NCBI GenBank assembly: GCA_947629115.1
Contig: CANRCL010000008.1
Span: 1 to 21,324 of the forward strand
DNA length: 21,324 bases
Reading direction: 5' to 3'
Origin: an uncultured Bacilli bacterium
Lineage (GTDB): Bacteria; Bacillota_I; Bacilli_A; RF39; UBA660
In this document: positions 1 through 6,454 of the stretch, piece after piece
How the letters are laid out: every line of letters begins with the position of its first letter
Numbering within the stretch: position 1 is the first letter of the stretch
Notes under the pieces: model-generated
Seen by the model: only the letters and a program-made list of their open reading frames with translations
Databases searched by the model: none
What the model was told of the DNA's origin: nothing
Position numbers and translations under genes: made by a program

Positions 1-51
1 TTCTTTTTCATTTGGATACATTCTAAATTTATAAGCCCGATTTATTAACAT
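1..51 (-). CDS. tnpB: TnpB (IS200/IS605 OrfB) N-terminus, partial
   Basis: Only the first 17 codons lie in the window; the frame runs off the left edge. The peptide MLINRAYKFRMYPNEKE has the start typical of the TnpB/OrfB family of IS200/IS605 elements (a YKFR-x-YPN block within the first 15 residues). TnpB is the RNA-guided nuclease carried by these elements. A strong AAAGGAGG ribosome site sits at about 60-67 and a near-consensus sigma-A promoter lies upstream. The element lies immediately after the point where the DGR reverse transcriptase frame breaks off, so I infer that its insertion truncated that gene. The family call rests on a short peptide. The transposase tnpA and the right end would be outside the window. 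Confidence 0.7.
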   Translation of the reverse strand, partial: MLINRAYKFRMYPNEKE

Positions 52-80
52 AATTCATTCCTCCTTTAGGTTATATCAAA

Positions 81-109
81 ATTATAGCATACATTTGTTT
101 GCTGTTCAA
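81..109 (-). promoter_or_regulatory. Promoter of the tnpB element
   Basis: On the minus strand a -35 box TTGAAC (104-109) and a perfect -10 box TATAAT (81-86) are separated by 17 bases. They are followed by the AAAGGAGG ribosome site and the tnpB ATG at 51. This promoter lies inside the left end of the presumed insertion element. Confidence 0.7.
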
Positions 110-141
110 TACTTTTTATATTAATTTTTTTAACTTTCCTA

Positions 142-840
142 TTATATAAAAAAATCCAATTTACTTAAATAATAAATGGATAAAAATTGACTAGTCATAT
201 TTCCAATAGGTAAACCTTTATTTAGAGCATATTCTGGTAATTCATTTATTTCTTTTCTAAAATTATATTTTTTAATACTATAATAATTTTTAATTTCTCT
301 AATTGTTTCATTAATATATTTATGATTTGTACTATCTAATATTTTATTTAAAAATTCATATTCTTCTTTATCTAATTTATCTTTTAATAATTGTCTTAAA
401 ACATTATGGTCGATACTATAAAAATATTTACTAATATCTAATTTTAAAATATAGAAATGTTTATATTTTTTATTTTTTTCTAAATACTTTTTCAGTAATT
501 TTATTCCATAATCAGTTCCCATATTTCTTCTAGTGGCTATATTTCTACTATCTAGATATTTAGATAATTTTTGTTCTAAAACATATTTACAAAAGAAATG
601 ATTTATTACTTTATCTTTTATTGGTAATGACATTACTATCCGATATTTAGGTTCACTAATTAAAAAAATATTATATTTACCACCATCATAATTATCACTT
701 TTTAAAGTATTAACTATATCATTGATATTTTGCATTTTATTTCTTTCAAACATAAAGACTTTTTGTTTATTTTTAACATTTTTACTTATTTCTTTTTCAT
801 AAATATCTAAAACGTTTTTTAAATTAACATATTCTTTCAT
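142..840 (-). pseudogene. DGR reverse transcriptase, truncated before the YxDD motif
   Basis: The 232-residue product has the N-terminal part of a diversity-generating-retroelement reverse transcriptase. Motif A is KLDISKYF (about 133-140, with catalytic Asp135). Motif 4 is LPIGNMTSQF (210-219), with the SQ signature that marks DGR enzymes in place of the QGxxxSP of other reverse transcriptases. The frame stops at SKLDFFI, a few residues before the expected YxDD box, so two of the three catalytic aspartates and the thumb are missing; full-length relatives have roughly 300-400 residues. The start overlaps the end of the Avd-like gene by 17 nt. An IS200/IS605 tnpB gene begins about 90 bp past the stop, which explains the truncation. 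The enzyme should be inactive unless the rest is supplied another way. Confidence 0.88.
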
Positions 841-1180
841 TCTTAATCCATTTATAAATCATTCTATTAATAATACTTATCTCATTAGTTTTATTTAAAC
901 ATTGTTTTTCACTAATATATTTCTTTTTATAGGCTCTTTCCATATAAAAATCTAACATATTTAATTTAACAATTATATTTTTTTGAATTCTTATTTTTTC
1001 TTTTATATCTTTTATTTCATTAGCAAGGTAAACTAATTCTAAAACATTTAAGGCATCTTTATAAATCATATCTTTATTTAAAAATTCTTTTTTAGGAAAA
1101 TTAACTAACATTGTTTCTAAATCTAAAATAAACTTTTTAATATTTTTAACTATTAAAAATTTTTCAGTTTGATACTGCAT
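824..1180 (-). CDS. avd: Avd-like DGR accessory protein
   Basis: This small (118 residues), basic, almost entirely helical protein sits between the template repeat and the DGR reverse transcriptase. That is the size and position of the accessory variability determinant Avd, a pentameric four-helix-bundle protein that binds the reverse transcriptase and template RNA. Four helical stretches can be drawn (about 3-28, 36-62, 64-87 and 92-114). I place the start at ATG 1180, ten bases after GGAG. A TTG six bases upstream (1186) is also in frame but would have too short a spacing. The 3' end overlaps the reverse transcriptase start, and the 5' end lies inside the end of the MutS-like frame, so the three genes look translationally coupled. 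Identification rests on context and fold-level resemblance, not on a sharp motif. Confidence 0.75.
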   Translation of the reverse strand: MQYQTEKFLIVKNIKKFILDLETMLVNFPKKEFLNKDMIYKDALNVLELVYLANEIKDIKEKIRIQKNIIVKLNMLDFYMERAYKKKYISEKQCLNKTNEISIINRMIYKWIKNERIC

Positions 1181-1545
1181 TTTCAATTTTCTCCAACAAA
1201 GATATTAATTCTTCGACACTCATTTGTTGTACTATTTCAGCAATTTTTTGAAATCTTACTTCAATTTCTAATTTTTTTAAGCCATCCCTAAATATTTTTT
1301 TATACTTATTTAATTTTTTAAAATCTTTATTGGCCGTAATATTTTCTTTATCATATACTATGTATGATTACTTTATTATCTTCTAAAGTATTTAACACTT
1401 TACTTAAAGATGTTTCTGGAAATCCTACTCCGCCTTTAGAGTCAACAATTCGATAACCTAAAAGATGGTGCAATATAATTGCATCATTTGAAAAAGTATG
1501 ATAAAACTTACCACTTTTGTGTAATTTTATAACTTCATTTTTCAT
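1164..1545 (-). pseudogene. MutS-like (MSL) DGR accessory gene with a one-base frameshift
   Basis: The intact first frame starts at ATG 1545 (AAAGGG ribosome site upstream) and gives 64 residues ending at TGA 1351. It resembles MutS domain I: GKFYHTF, then a Leu/Gly-Tyr strand, then GVGFPETSLSKVLNTLEDNKV. Removing one base in the codons after NKV (near 1372) restores a continuous frame: NKV-SYIVYDKENITANKDF and on to a coiled-coil-like tail ending at TGA 1164, inside the avd start. The repaired protein would be about 126 residues. The span of 382 nt is 3 x 127 + 1, as expected for one extra base. MutS-like accessory proteins are known in some DGRs. The shift may be an inactivating mutation, a programmed frameshift or a sequencing error. 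Confidence 0.68.
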
Positions 1546-1882
1546 AAATATAAATCCCTTTCTTATTCGACAAAATTTATATTTATTTTATAGAACTCGA
1601 ACTTGATGGAGGTGCTAGGCATTTTCGTAAAAATAACCCTCTCCATCCCTAATTTGGAATATATTCCTAGATAATCTTTGTCCTCTATCTCCCTAAATAT
1701 ATAGCCATAACCATATAATCATTCAAGTAATAGTGGGCTGGACGGACCCGCAAACGTAATCGTCAGATTGTTGTTGTTCACGTTGCCGTTTGAATTCACA
1801 TTCCGCGCATCATAATTCCCGTTCGAATTGTAACCATAACGCGATTTTTGTCTTCAAGATTACCTAACTATAATTTATATTA
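1546..1882 (-). ncRNA. DGR template RNA region (TR plus downstream spacer)
   Basis: This gene-free stretch contains the TR followed on the minus strand by about 190 nt before the MutS-like gene. In studied DGRs the RNA downstream of the TR is needed to prime and structure cDNA synthesis. The spacer can fold: GATGGAG (1605-1611) pairs with CTCCATC (1641-1647), and a perfect 12-nt palindrome GGAATATATTCC lies at 1656-1667. RNA ends are inferred from the upstream promoter candidate and are not directly visible. Confidence 0.6.
1738..1844 (-). repeat. DGR template repeat (TR)
   Basis: This is a near-copy of the end of the 901-residue surface-protein gene, offset by exactly 300 bp. Over 1751-1844 there are 18 mismatches to 2051-2144, and 16 fall where the TR coding strand has adenine. 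Read in the target frame, the TR encodes 11 AAY (Asn) codons, the usual sign of a template built for adenine mutagenesis. The TR carries no gene of its own. Its 3' end (TTTGCGG, then CGTCCAG on the minus strand) matches the VR apart from a one-base length difference, which suits an IMH/IMH* pair. Confidence 0.95.
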
Positions 1883-1887
1883 AATTA

Positions 1888-1915
1888 ATTATAGCCAATT
1901 GTTAATTTCACCCAA
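1888..1915 (-). promoter_or_regulatory. Candidate promoter for the template RNA
   Basis: On the minus strand a perfect TATAAT (1888-1893) lies 16 bases after TTGGGT (1910-1915), about 45 bp before the TR. The -35 box matches consensus only at TTG. Because it lies after the hairpin that closes the target gene, it could give the template RNA its own transcript. Confidence 0.45.
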
Positions 1916-1919
1916 AACC

Positions 1920-1953
1920 CATCGCCCGGGCGACTCCGCCCCCCAGGGCGATG
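1920..1953 (-). other. GC-rich hairpin just past the VR/target stop
   Basis: CATCGCCC-GGGCG (1920-1932) pairs with CGCCC (1937-1941) and GGGCGATG (1946-1953). The loop is four bases (ACTC on the plus strand, GAGT on the coding strand), and CCCA (1942-1945) is bulged. The 13-bp GC stem stands out in very AT-rich DNA. DGRs such as that of phage BPP-1 have a hairpin or cruciform shortly after the VR that promotes retrohoming, and the position here fits. It lacks a U-tract on the minus strand, which argues against a plain terminator. Confidence 0.75.
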
Positions 1954-1967
1954 TCATACCGGTGTCC

Positions 1968-4673
1968 CTAAAATATCGTGTAAGGTGTTTCTAATGTTCC
2001 CTCGCCAGATAATGCTACACCGGACGATAGATAGAAGACTGGACGCACCGCAAACGCAATCGCCAGACGGCGGTTGGCCACGTAGCCGTCGGAAATCACA
2101 CTCCACGCATAATAACTCCCGCTCGAAATGTAACCATAACGCGAGATTAACCATTCATTAGAATTTGAAGTATCATTATGGCTTATATGTATCCACGCAT
2201 TTTTAGCAGTTGTATAATTTCCGGGATTTCCATTTGGATATGCGTATATATAATCGTGAATGTATTGTAATCCGATATAAGCATTTACTTTTTTACTCCA
2301 TGTATATGGTTGCTCTGTATAATTATTATCACTTTCATTCTTTACTCGGTGGGTTGTTGCTTCAGCACCAGTTTCTACATTATACATTTTATTACCATCA
2401 TATAAGTCTGAAGATGTATACATTAAATCTATATCTCCATACATCCAATCTTTTTTTACGATATATGGTTTTAATTGTTCACTTAATGTACTATAAAATG
2501 ATGTACTATCATATGTATGTGAACCATATTCACTTTCTGCATAATCATTTAATTGATGGAATAAATCACTATCTGGCCATTCGGTATCTGTAGTATCTAC
2601 TGTATGCCATTTCATTCCATTCGTTAAGGCAGTTTTCTTTATAACCTTTAGTTCCCCTTCTTTTGTTATTCCTATTATACGATATAAATCTTTTCCATTT
2701 TCACTACATTCACTACCTAAACAAATGTAATTATTTACATCTCCAATTCCTTGATAACGATGCATACCTCCAACTAATGATTGACTTAAAAAGGCCGGTT
2801 TCTTTTCTACCAATTGGGCTGGTGTTAATGATAACGTTATTGTCTTATTTATAGTTGTTGATACATTTCCAGATTTATCTTGTACATAGACATATATTGT
2901 ATTTTTTGAACCAGATGCTACTGTAAATGATTTTACTTTTCCTGTTTGACATGCAAAATTGCCACTTGTTCCATTTCTAAAACAATACTTATAAGGGTTT
3001 GTTTCTGTTACTGTTCCTATTGTTGCTGTTACATTTGTTGACCCAGTACTACTTAATGTGAAATTTGCTGCCGTTAATACCGGACTTGTCTTGTCTAATG
3101 TAATTGTTTTACTTATTCCTTCTGATATATTATTTGCATTATCTCTCACAAATGCATATATTGATTTTGGACCATCTCCACTTGGTAATGTATAATTGAT
3201 ATTTTCGGTTGTTGCTGTTTTCCAATCACATCCATCGGTTGTATCACTTGTCATTAAACAATATTCTTTTACTCCTATACTATCATTATATTCTAATTTT
3301 ACATTTATACTTTCTGTCTTGGTAAATAAAGTATTTTGTGTTGTATCTGCTGCTGTTCCCGTTAATGTTATAGAACTAACAGTTGGATTATTTAAATCTA
3401 ATATTACTTCATTACTTTCTTTTTCTAAAGATACATTACCAGCTTTATCTTTGACAAATAAATATAATTTTTTATTTCCTTCTCCTTCTGGTAATATTAC
3501 ATCTATTTCAGATAAAGAGTCTGTTATTTCTTTAAAGTCACAACCATCAGTTGTATTTGTTTCACTTACACAGTATGTTTCTATTTCTCCATATTCATCA
3601 CTATATGTTATATCGGCTTTTAAATTTCTTTCACTAGTATATCCATTATTTGCTGTTTTTATATTAAAATTACTTACTGTCGGTATTGTTTTATCTAATA
3701 TGATTGTATGTTCTTTTTTATCTGATACATTTCCTCCTGTATCTTTTAAGAAGACATTTAATTTCTTTTCTCCATTATTTGTATCTTTAAATGTATAACT
3801 TTCTGTTATTGGAGTTTTTCCTTCTACTTTTGTCCATACACATTCATCTGCTGTGTCATCCTCTGTTATACAATAACTATCTACATCGTTGTCTTCATAT
3901 GTTATATATACTAAATTTGTTTCATCATTGGTATATTCTGAATTATTTTCTCTTATATAAAAGTCAAAATTATCTGGTGCTGCTATATTCACTTTTTCTA
4001 CACTACATACTAAATTTTCATTTGTTATATTTATATCTAATTCTTTACCTGCTATTTTTGTTTGATCTTTTTCTGTATTACTTATTTTTATATCGGTTGT
4101 TAATGTTACTTTACTATTTCCTATTATTGTATATTCTATCTTTCTTTTATATCCTCCATCTACTTGTTCATCTATTACTGCTTTAAAATCTATTTCATTA
4201 GGATTTATTACTAAACTATTTCCATATGTTGTTATAGAACTTCCAAAATATATTCTGCCATCACTTTCTACTATTTCACTTGTCATATTTCCTATTGCGG
4301 TTATAGTTAAATCACTTGTACATTTATACATTATATCTTCTGTTTCACTACCTGTCACACCTACTGTAGAGATTTCAAAATTACTTTCATTTGTTCTAAA
4401 TGATTCGTTTGTTTCATTGGTTGCCCAGTAATCAGTTCCTATTTTACCCGGTGCCATATCACTAGCTTTTAAATTGATATGCAAATTATCTATTCCTTGG
4501 TTTAAATATGCTTTTCCATATTTACTGACATCTTCTAAATTACCTTCAAAGTTAGATGTACTATTTCCACTTGCACTATTAAGTGAAAAATAAGCAAAGG
4601 CTGAACCTATTACTAATAACATAAGGGTTGCTACACCTATCATTGTTAAAACAATTGTCTTTTTCTTTTCCAT
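1968..4673 (-). CDS. DGR target: large surface protein with Ig-like repeats and variable C-terminal domain
   Basis: This 901-residue protein has an N-terminal membrane/signal segment (about 6-29, ending GSAFAYFS, reminiscent of TasA/camelysin-type precursors). Four tandem Ig-like repeats of about 90-100 residues follow (near 230-327, 328-427, 428-527 and 528-615). Most share an LDKTxP boundary and a VKDxxGNVS strand, and each has a Cys pair about 10 residues apart (YC...C). The C-terminal region (616-901) contains GLQYIHDYI, NEWLISRYGY and AVRPVFYLS. This suits the C-type-lectin/formylglycine-enzyme-like fold that carries the VR in known DGR targets. Residues 845-875 are the VR. I infer an exported, surface-displayed ligand-binding protein whose binding face is diversified; the ligand is unknown. 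GGAG precedes the start. It is transcribed from its own promoter, which holds a G tract. Confidence 0.85.
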   Translation of the reverse strand: MEKKKTIVLTMIGVATLMLLVIGSAFAYFSLNSASGNSTSNFEGNLEDVSKYGKAYLNQGIDNLHINLKASDMAPGKIGTDYWATNETNESFRTNESNFEISTVGVTGSETEDIMYKCTSDLTITAIGNMTSEIVESDGRIYFGSSITTYGNSLVINPNEIDFKAVIDEQVDGGYKRKIEYTIIGNSKVTLTTDIKISNTEKDQTKIAGKELDINITNENLVCSVEKVNIAAPDNFDFYIRENNSEYTNDETNLVYITYEDNDVDSYCITEDDTADECVWTKVEGKTPITESYTFKDTNNGEKKLNVFLKDTGGNVSDKKEHTIILDKTIPTVSNFNIKTANNGYTSERNLKADITYSDEYGEIETYCVSETNTTDGCDFKEITDSLSEIDVILPEGEGNKKLYLFVKDKAGNVSLEKESNEVILDLNNPTVSSITLTGTAADTTQNTLFTKTESINVKLEYNDSIGVKEYCLMTSDTTDGCDWKTATTENINYTLPSGDGPKSIYAFVRDNANNISEGISKTITLDKTSPVLTAANFTLSSTGSTNVTATIGTVTETNPYKYCFRNGTSGNFACQTGKVKSFTVASGSKNTIYVYVQDKSGNVSTTINKTITLSLTPAQLVEKKPAFLSQSLVGGMHRYQGIGDVNNYICLGSECSENGKDLYRIIGITKEGELKVIKKTALTNGMKWHTVDTTDTEWPDSDLFHQLNDYAESEYGSHTYDSTSFYSTLSEQLKPYIVKKDWMYGDIDLMYTSSDLYDGNKMYNVETGAEATTHRVKNESDNNYTEQPYTWSKKVNAYIGLQYIHDYIYAYPNGNPGNYTTAKNAWIHISHNDTSNSNEWLISRYGYISSGSYYAWSVISDGYVANRRLAIAFAVRPVFYLSSGVALSGEGTLETPYTIF
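2039..2144 (-). repeat. DGR variable repeat (VR)
   Basis: This is the mutated copy of the TR inside the target gene, covering residues 845-875 and the following IMH-like stretch. Compared with the TR, 10 of 11 Asn codons changed: to Ile, Ser, Ser, Ser, Ile, Asp, Tyr, Ala, Arg and Arg, with one Asn unchanged. Thr codons changed to Ala twice. The block is far richer in G+C than the rest of the gene. Homology stops abruptly at 2144/1844. Confidence 0.95.
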
Positions 4674-4734
4674 ATCTTTAGTCTCCTTTAAAATATTTTT
4701 TAATCAAAAGATGTATACTTACTCCTATAATGTT

Positions 4735-4765
4735 AGTATAAAATATTCCCCCCCCCGAAAATCAA
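4735..4765 (-). promoter_or_regulatory. Target-gene promoter with nine-base G tract in the spacer
   Basis: On the minus strand TTGATT (4760-4765) and TATACT (4735-4740) are the best boxes, 19 bases apart (18 if TTATAC is used). The spacer contains nine consecutive G (C at 4748-4756 on the plus strand). Loss of one or two G would bring the spacing to the 17-base optimum. A leader of about 55 nt and a GGAG ribosome site follow. Confidence 0.6.
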
Positions 4766-4766
4766 G

Positions 4767-4782
4767 AAATTTTCGAAAATTT
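4767..4782. promoter_or_regulatory. Perfect 16-bp palindrome upstream of the target promoter
   Basis: AAATTTTCGAAAATTT lies directly upstream of the -35 box of the DGR target gene. It could be an operator or an AT-rich upstream element. It has no U-tract, so it is unlikely to be a terminator. Confidence 0.4.
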
Positions 4783-4805
4783 ATAATTTACTTAACATAA
4801 ATTGA

Positions 4806-4833
4806 CAAAAAAGAGAGAAATTATCTTTCTCCC
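4806..4833 (-). terminator. Intrinsic terminator of spoIVB
   Basis: On the minus strand GAGAAA and TTTCTC pair around a GATAA loop that includes the spoIVB stop codon, and the stem is followed by six T. It separates spoIVB from the DGR target gene. Confidence 0.65.
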
Positions 4834-5789
4834 TCTTCTAACATAGTAGTTATAAATAAACCATAACCCGAGATAGGATTATCAACAATAACATGAGTGA
4901 CAACTCCAATTATTTTATTATTTTGAACTATTGGTGAACCACTCATACCTTGAATAACTCCTCCCGTTTTATCTATTAAATTTTTATCTGTTATTTCAAA
5001 AGTTATATTTTTAGTATCACTAGTTTCATTAATTCTTTTAATATTAATTGTAAATTCTTCTACTTTTTCTCCCTCTAATACTGTATATATTTTTGCATTA
5101 CCAATTTTAACTTCTTTACTTTGAGCAACATCTATTAAATTTAAATTAGGTATAGTATTATTATAAAGACCAAATATACCATGATTAGTATTTTTAATTA
5201 TTGTTCCATAAACAGTATTATAAAAATATTTAGCATTCTTACTTCCCGCATAACCTACTTTAGATTTATCAATTGATTCAATATAATTTCTAAATATTTG
5301 TCCATCTTTAATTTCTACCATACTTTTACTATTATTTTCTACTATCTCATGCCCTAATGCTCCATATATATGAGTTTCTGGGTCAATATAAGTAAGAGTA
5401 CCAATACCAGTTATACTATCTTTTACAAATAACCCAGTTTTATATACTCCATTTTCATTTATTAAATCTAATTTAGTATCATATTCTTTCTTACCTCTTT
5501 TATAAGTAATATTAACATAACCTAAATTAGTATATTTTTCTATTTCTTTAGTTAATTCTTGTAAAGTATTAACTTCAACATCATTAACTTTTTTAATATA
5601 ATCTCCTACTTTTAATCTTGGATTACCTTTATTAAATTTACCATCAATTTGATAAAAACCCACTATTAAAACACCATCACAATCAATTTCTATTCCTAAA
5701 GTATTACCTCCTAAATAAATTTGATTAGAATAGGCTAAAACATTTAAAGGTAAAAATAAAATACTTAAAAATAAAAATATTTTTTTCAT
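4821..5789 (-). CDS. spoIVB: SpoIVB-type stage IV sporulation serine peptidase (S55)
   Basis: This 322-residue protein has a cleavable-looking signal peptide (KKIFLFLSILFLPLNVLA, 2-19). It has a PDZ-like region (about 25-100: GFYQIDGKFNKGNPRLKVGD, then NDVEVNTLQEL) and an S55 peptidase domain. YGALGHEI (143-150) carries His147 and GMSGSPI (281-287) carries the serine. In Bacillus the enzyme is secreted from the forespore and cleaves SpoIVFA, which lets SpoIVFB activate pro-sigma-K. It is shorter than the roughly 425-residue Bacillus protein, mainly in the N-terminal linker. It lies downstream of the DUF218 gene with a terminator between them, so it probably has its own forespore promoter, though I could not identify that with confidence. 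AGGGATGATG precedes the ATG. Confidence 0.88.
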   Translation of the reverse strand: MKKIFLFLSILFLPLNVLAYSNQIYLGGNTLGIEIDCDGVLIVGFYQIDGKFNKGNPRLKVGDYIKKVNDVEVNTLQELTKEIEKYTNLGYVNITYKRGKKEYDTKLDLINENGVYKTGLFVKDSITGIGTLTYIDPETHIYGALGHEIVENNSKSMVEIKDGQIFRNYIESIDKSKVGYAGSKNAKYFYNTVYGTIIKNTNHGIFGLYNNTIPNLNLIDVAQSKEVKIGNAKIYTVLEGEKVEEFTINIKRINETSDTKNITFEITDKNLIDKTGGVIQGMSGSPIVQNNKIIGVVTHVIVDNPISGYGLFITTMLEEGER

Positions 5790-5829
5790 TTATACATCAT
5801 CCCTATCAATATTATTTTGGCTAATTTTA

Positions 5830-5874
5830 AAATAAATAAAAAACCAATAATTGGCTTAATACCAAAAATTGGTT
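5830..5874 (-). terminator. Intrinsic terminator of the DUF218 gene
   Basis: AACCAAT and ATTGGTT arms (5842-5848 and 5868-5874) enclose a second TTGG/CCAA pairing. On the minus strand they are followed by TTTTTTATTT. The stem begins at the DUF218 stop codon. Confidence 0.7.
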
Positions 5875-6451
5875 ATAAAGTTTTAAAAAAATCTTTAACT
5901 CTGGCTAATATTTCTCTTACTTCTCGGTACATTGCTCCATAATAATGAACTTTTTGAGATGCTACTCCTATGGCTTGTATATCCATTCTAGAGGCAATAT
6001 ACAAGGCTCTATATAAATGATATTGTTGAGTAATAATAATTACTTTTTTATCTAAATATTTATCTTGATAATTTTTCATACTTATACTAGTAGAATAACC
6101 AACTTCATCAGTTAAAATAATATCTTCTGGTATATCATTATCTATTAAATACTCTTTCATAATAGATACTTCTTTATCAGTTTCATCCCCAGTTAATAAA
6201 ATATACTTTATCTTATTTTCTTTATATAATTCTATTACTTTAAGAAGTCTATCTTTAAGCATTAAACTAGGTTTATTATTTTTAACTCCACATCCTAAAA
6301 CCATTGCCATATCATAAGTATCTTTTATCTCATTTACTTCATATATATTTTTACTAGTTTGCATAATTACATATAAATTAATACCTAAAGGAATTAATAA
6401 TACTAATAATAACAATATTATACTAATTTTAATAATATTCTTTTTTTTCAT
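5873..6451 (-). CDS. SanA/YdcF-like DUF218 membrane protein
   Basis: The protein has one N-terminal membrane segment (about 6-26 from the chosen start) and then a DUF218 domain. That domain begins AMVLGCGV and has KDRLLKVIELYK, LLTGDE, then EVGYSTSISMKNY and a late IITQQYHLYRALYIA block. Family members (SanA, ElyC, YdcF) act at or near the cell envelope, with ElyC linked to lipid-carrier and peptidoglycan metabolism; the biochemical reaction is unsettled. An upstream in-frame ATG at 6475 would add eight residues, but it lies on the far side of the -10 box TATACT (6466-6471). The ATG at 6451 is therefore the better start, read with GTGAT (6455-6459) as ribosome site. The gene is divergent from the DUF368 transporter, which handles the same lipid carrier and suggests a shared envelope role. 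Confidence 0.75.
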   Translation of the reverse strand: MKKKNIIKISIILLLLVLLIPLGINLYVIMQTSKNIYEVNEIKDTYDMAMVLGCGVKNNKPSLMLKDRLLKVIELYKENKIKYILLTGDETDKEVSIMKEYLIDNDIPEDIILTDEVGYSTSISMKNYQDKYLDKKVIIITQQYHLYRALYIASRMDIQAIGVASQKVHYYGAMYREVREILARVKDFFKTL

Positions 6452-6454
6452 ACC

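Noticed and set aside
142..840. Retron or group II intron reverse transcriptase
   Set aside because: The IGNMTSQ motif, the adjacent Avd-like gene and the adenine-biased TR/VR pair point to a DGR. No intron RNA domains or retron msr/msd are visible.
1954..2154. A 66-residue minus-strand frame across the VR
   Set aside because: It overlaps the target gene in another frame and exists because the GC-rich VR has few stops; no domain or ribosome site.
2210..4186. Several plus-strand open frames (2210-2593, 2663-2854, 3196-3798, 3791-4186)
   Set aside because: They are antisense to the 901-residue surface protein, have repetitive His/Leu/Tyr-rich content and no ribosome sites; they are shadows of the real frame.
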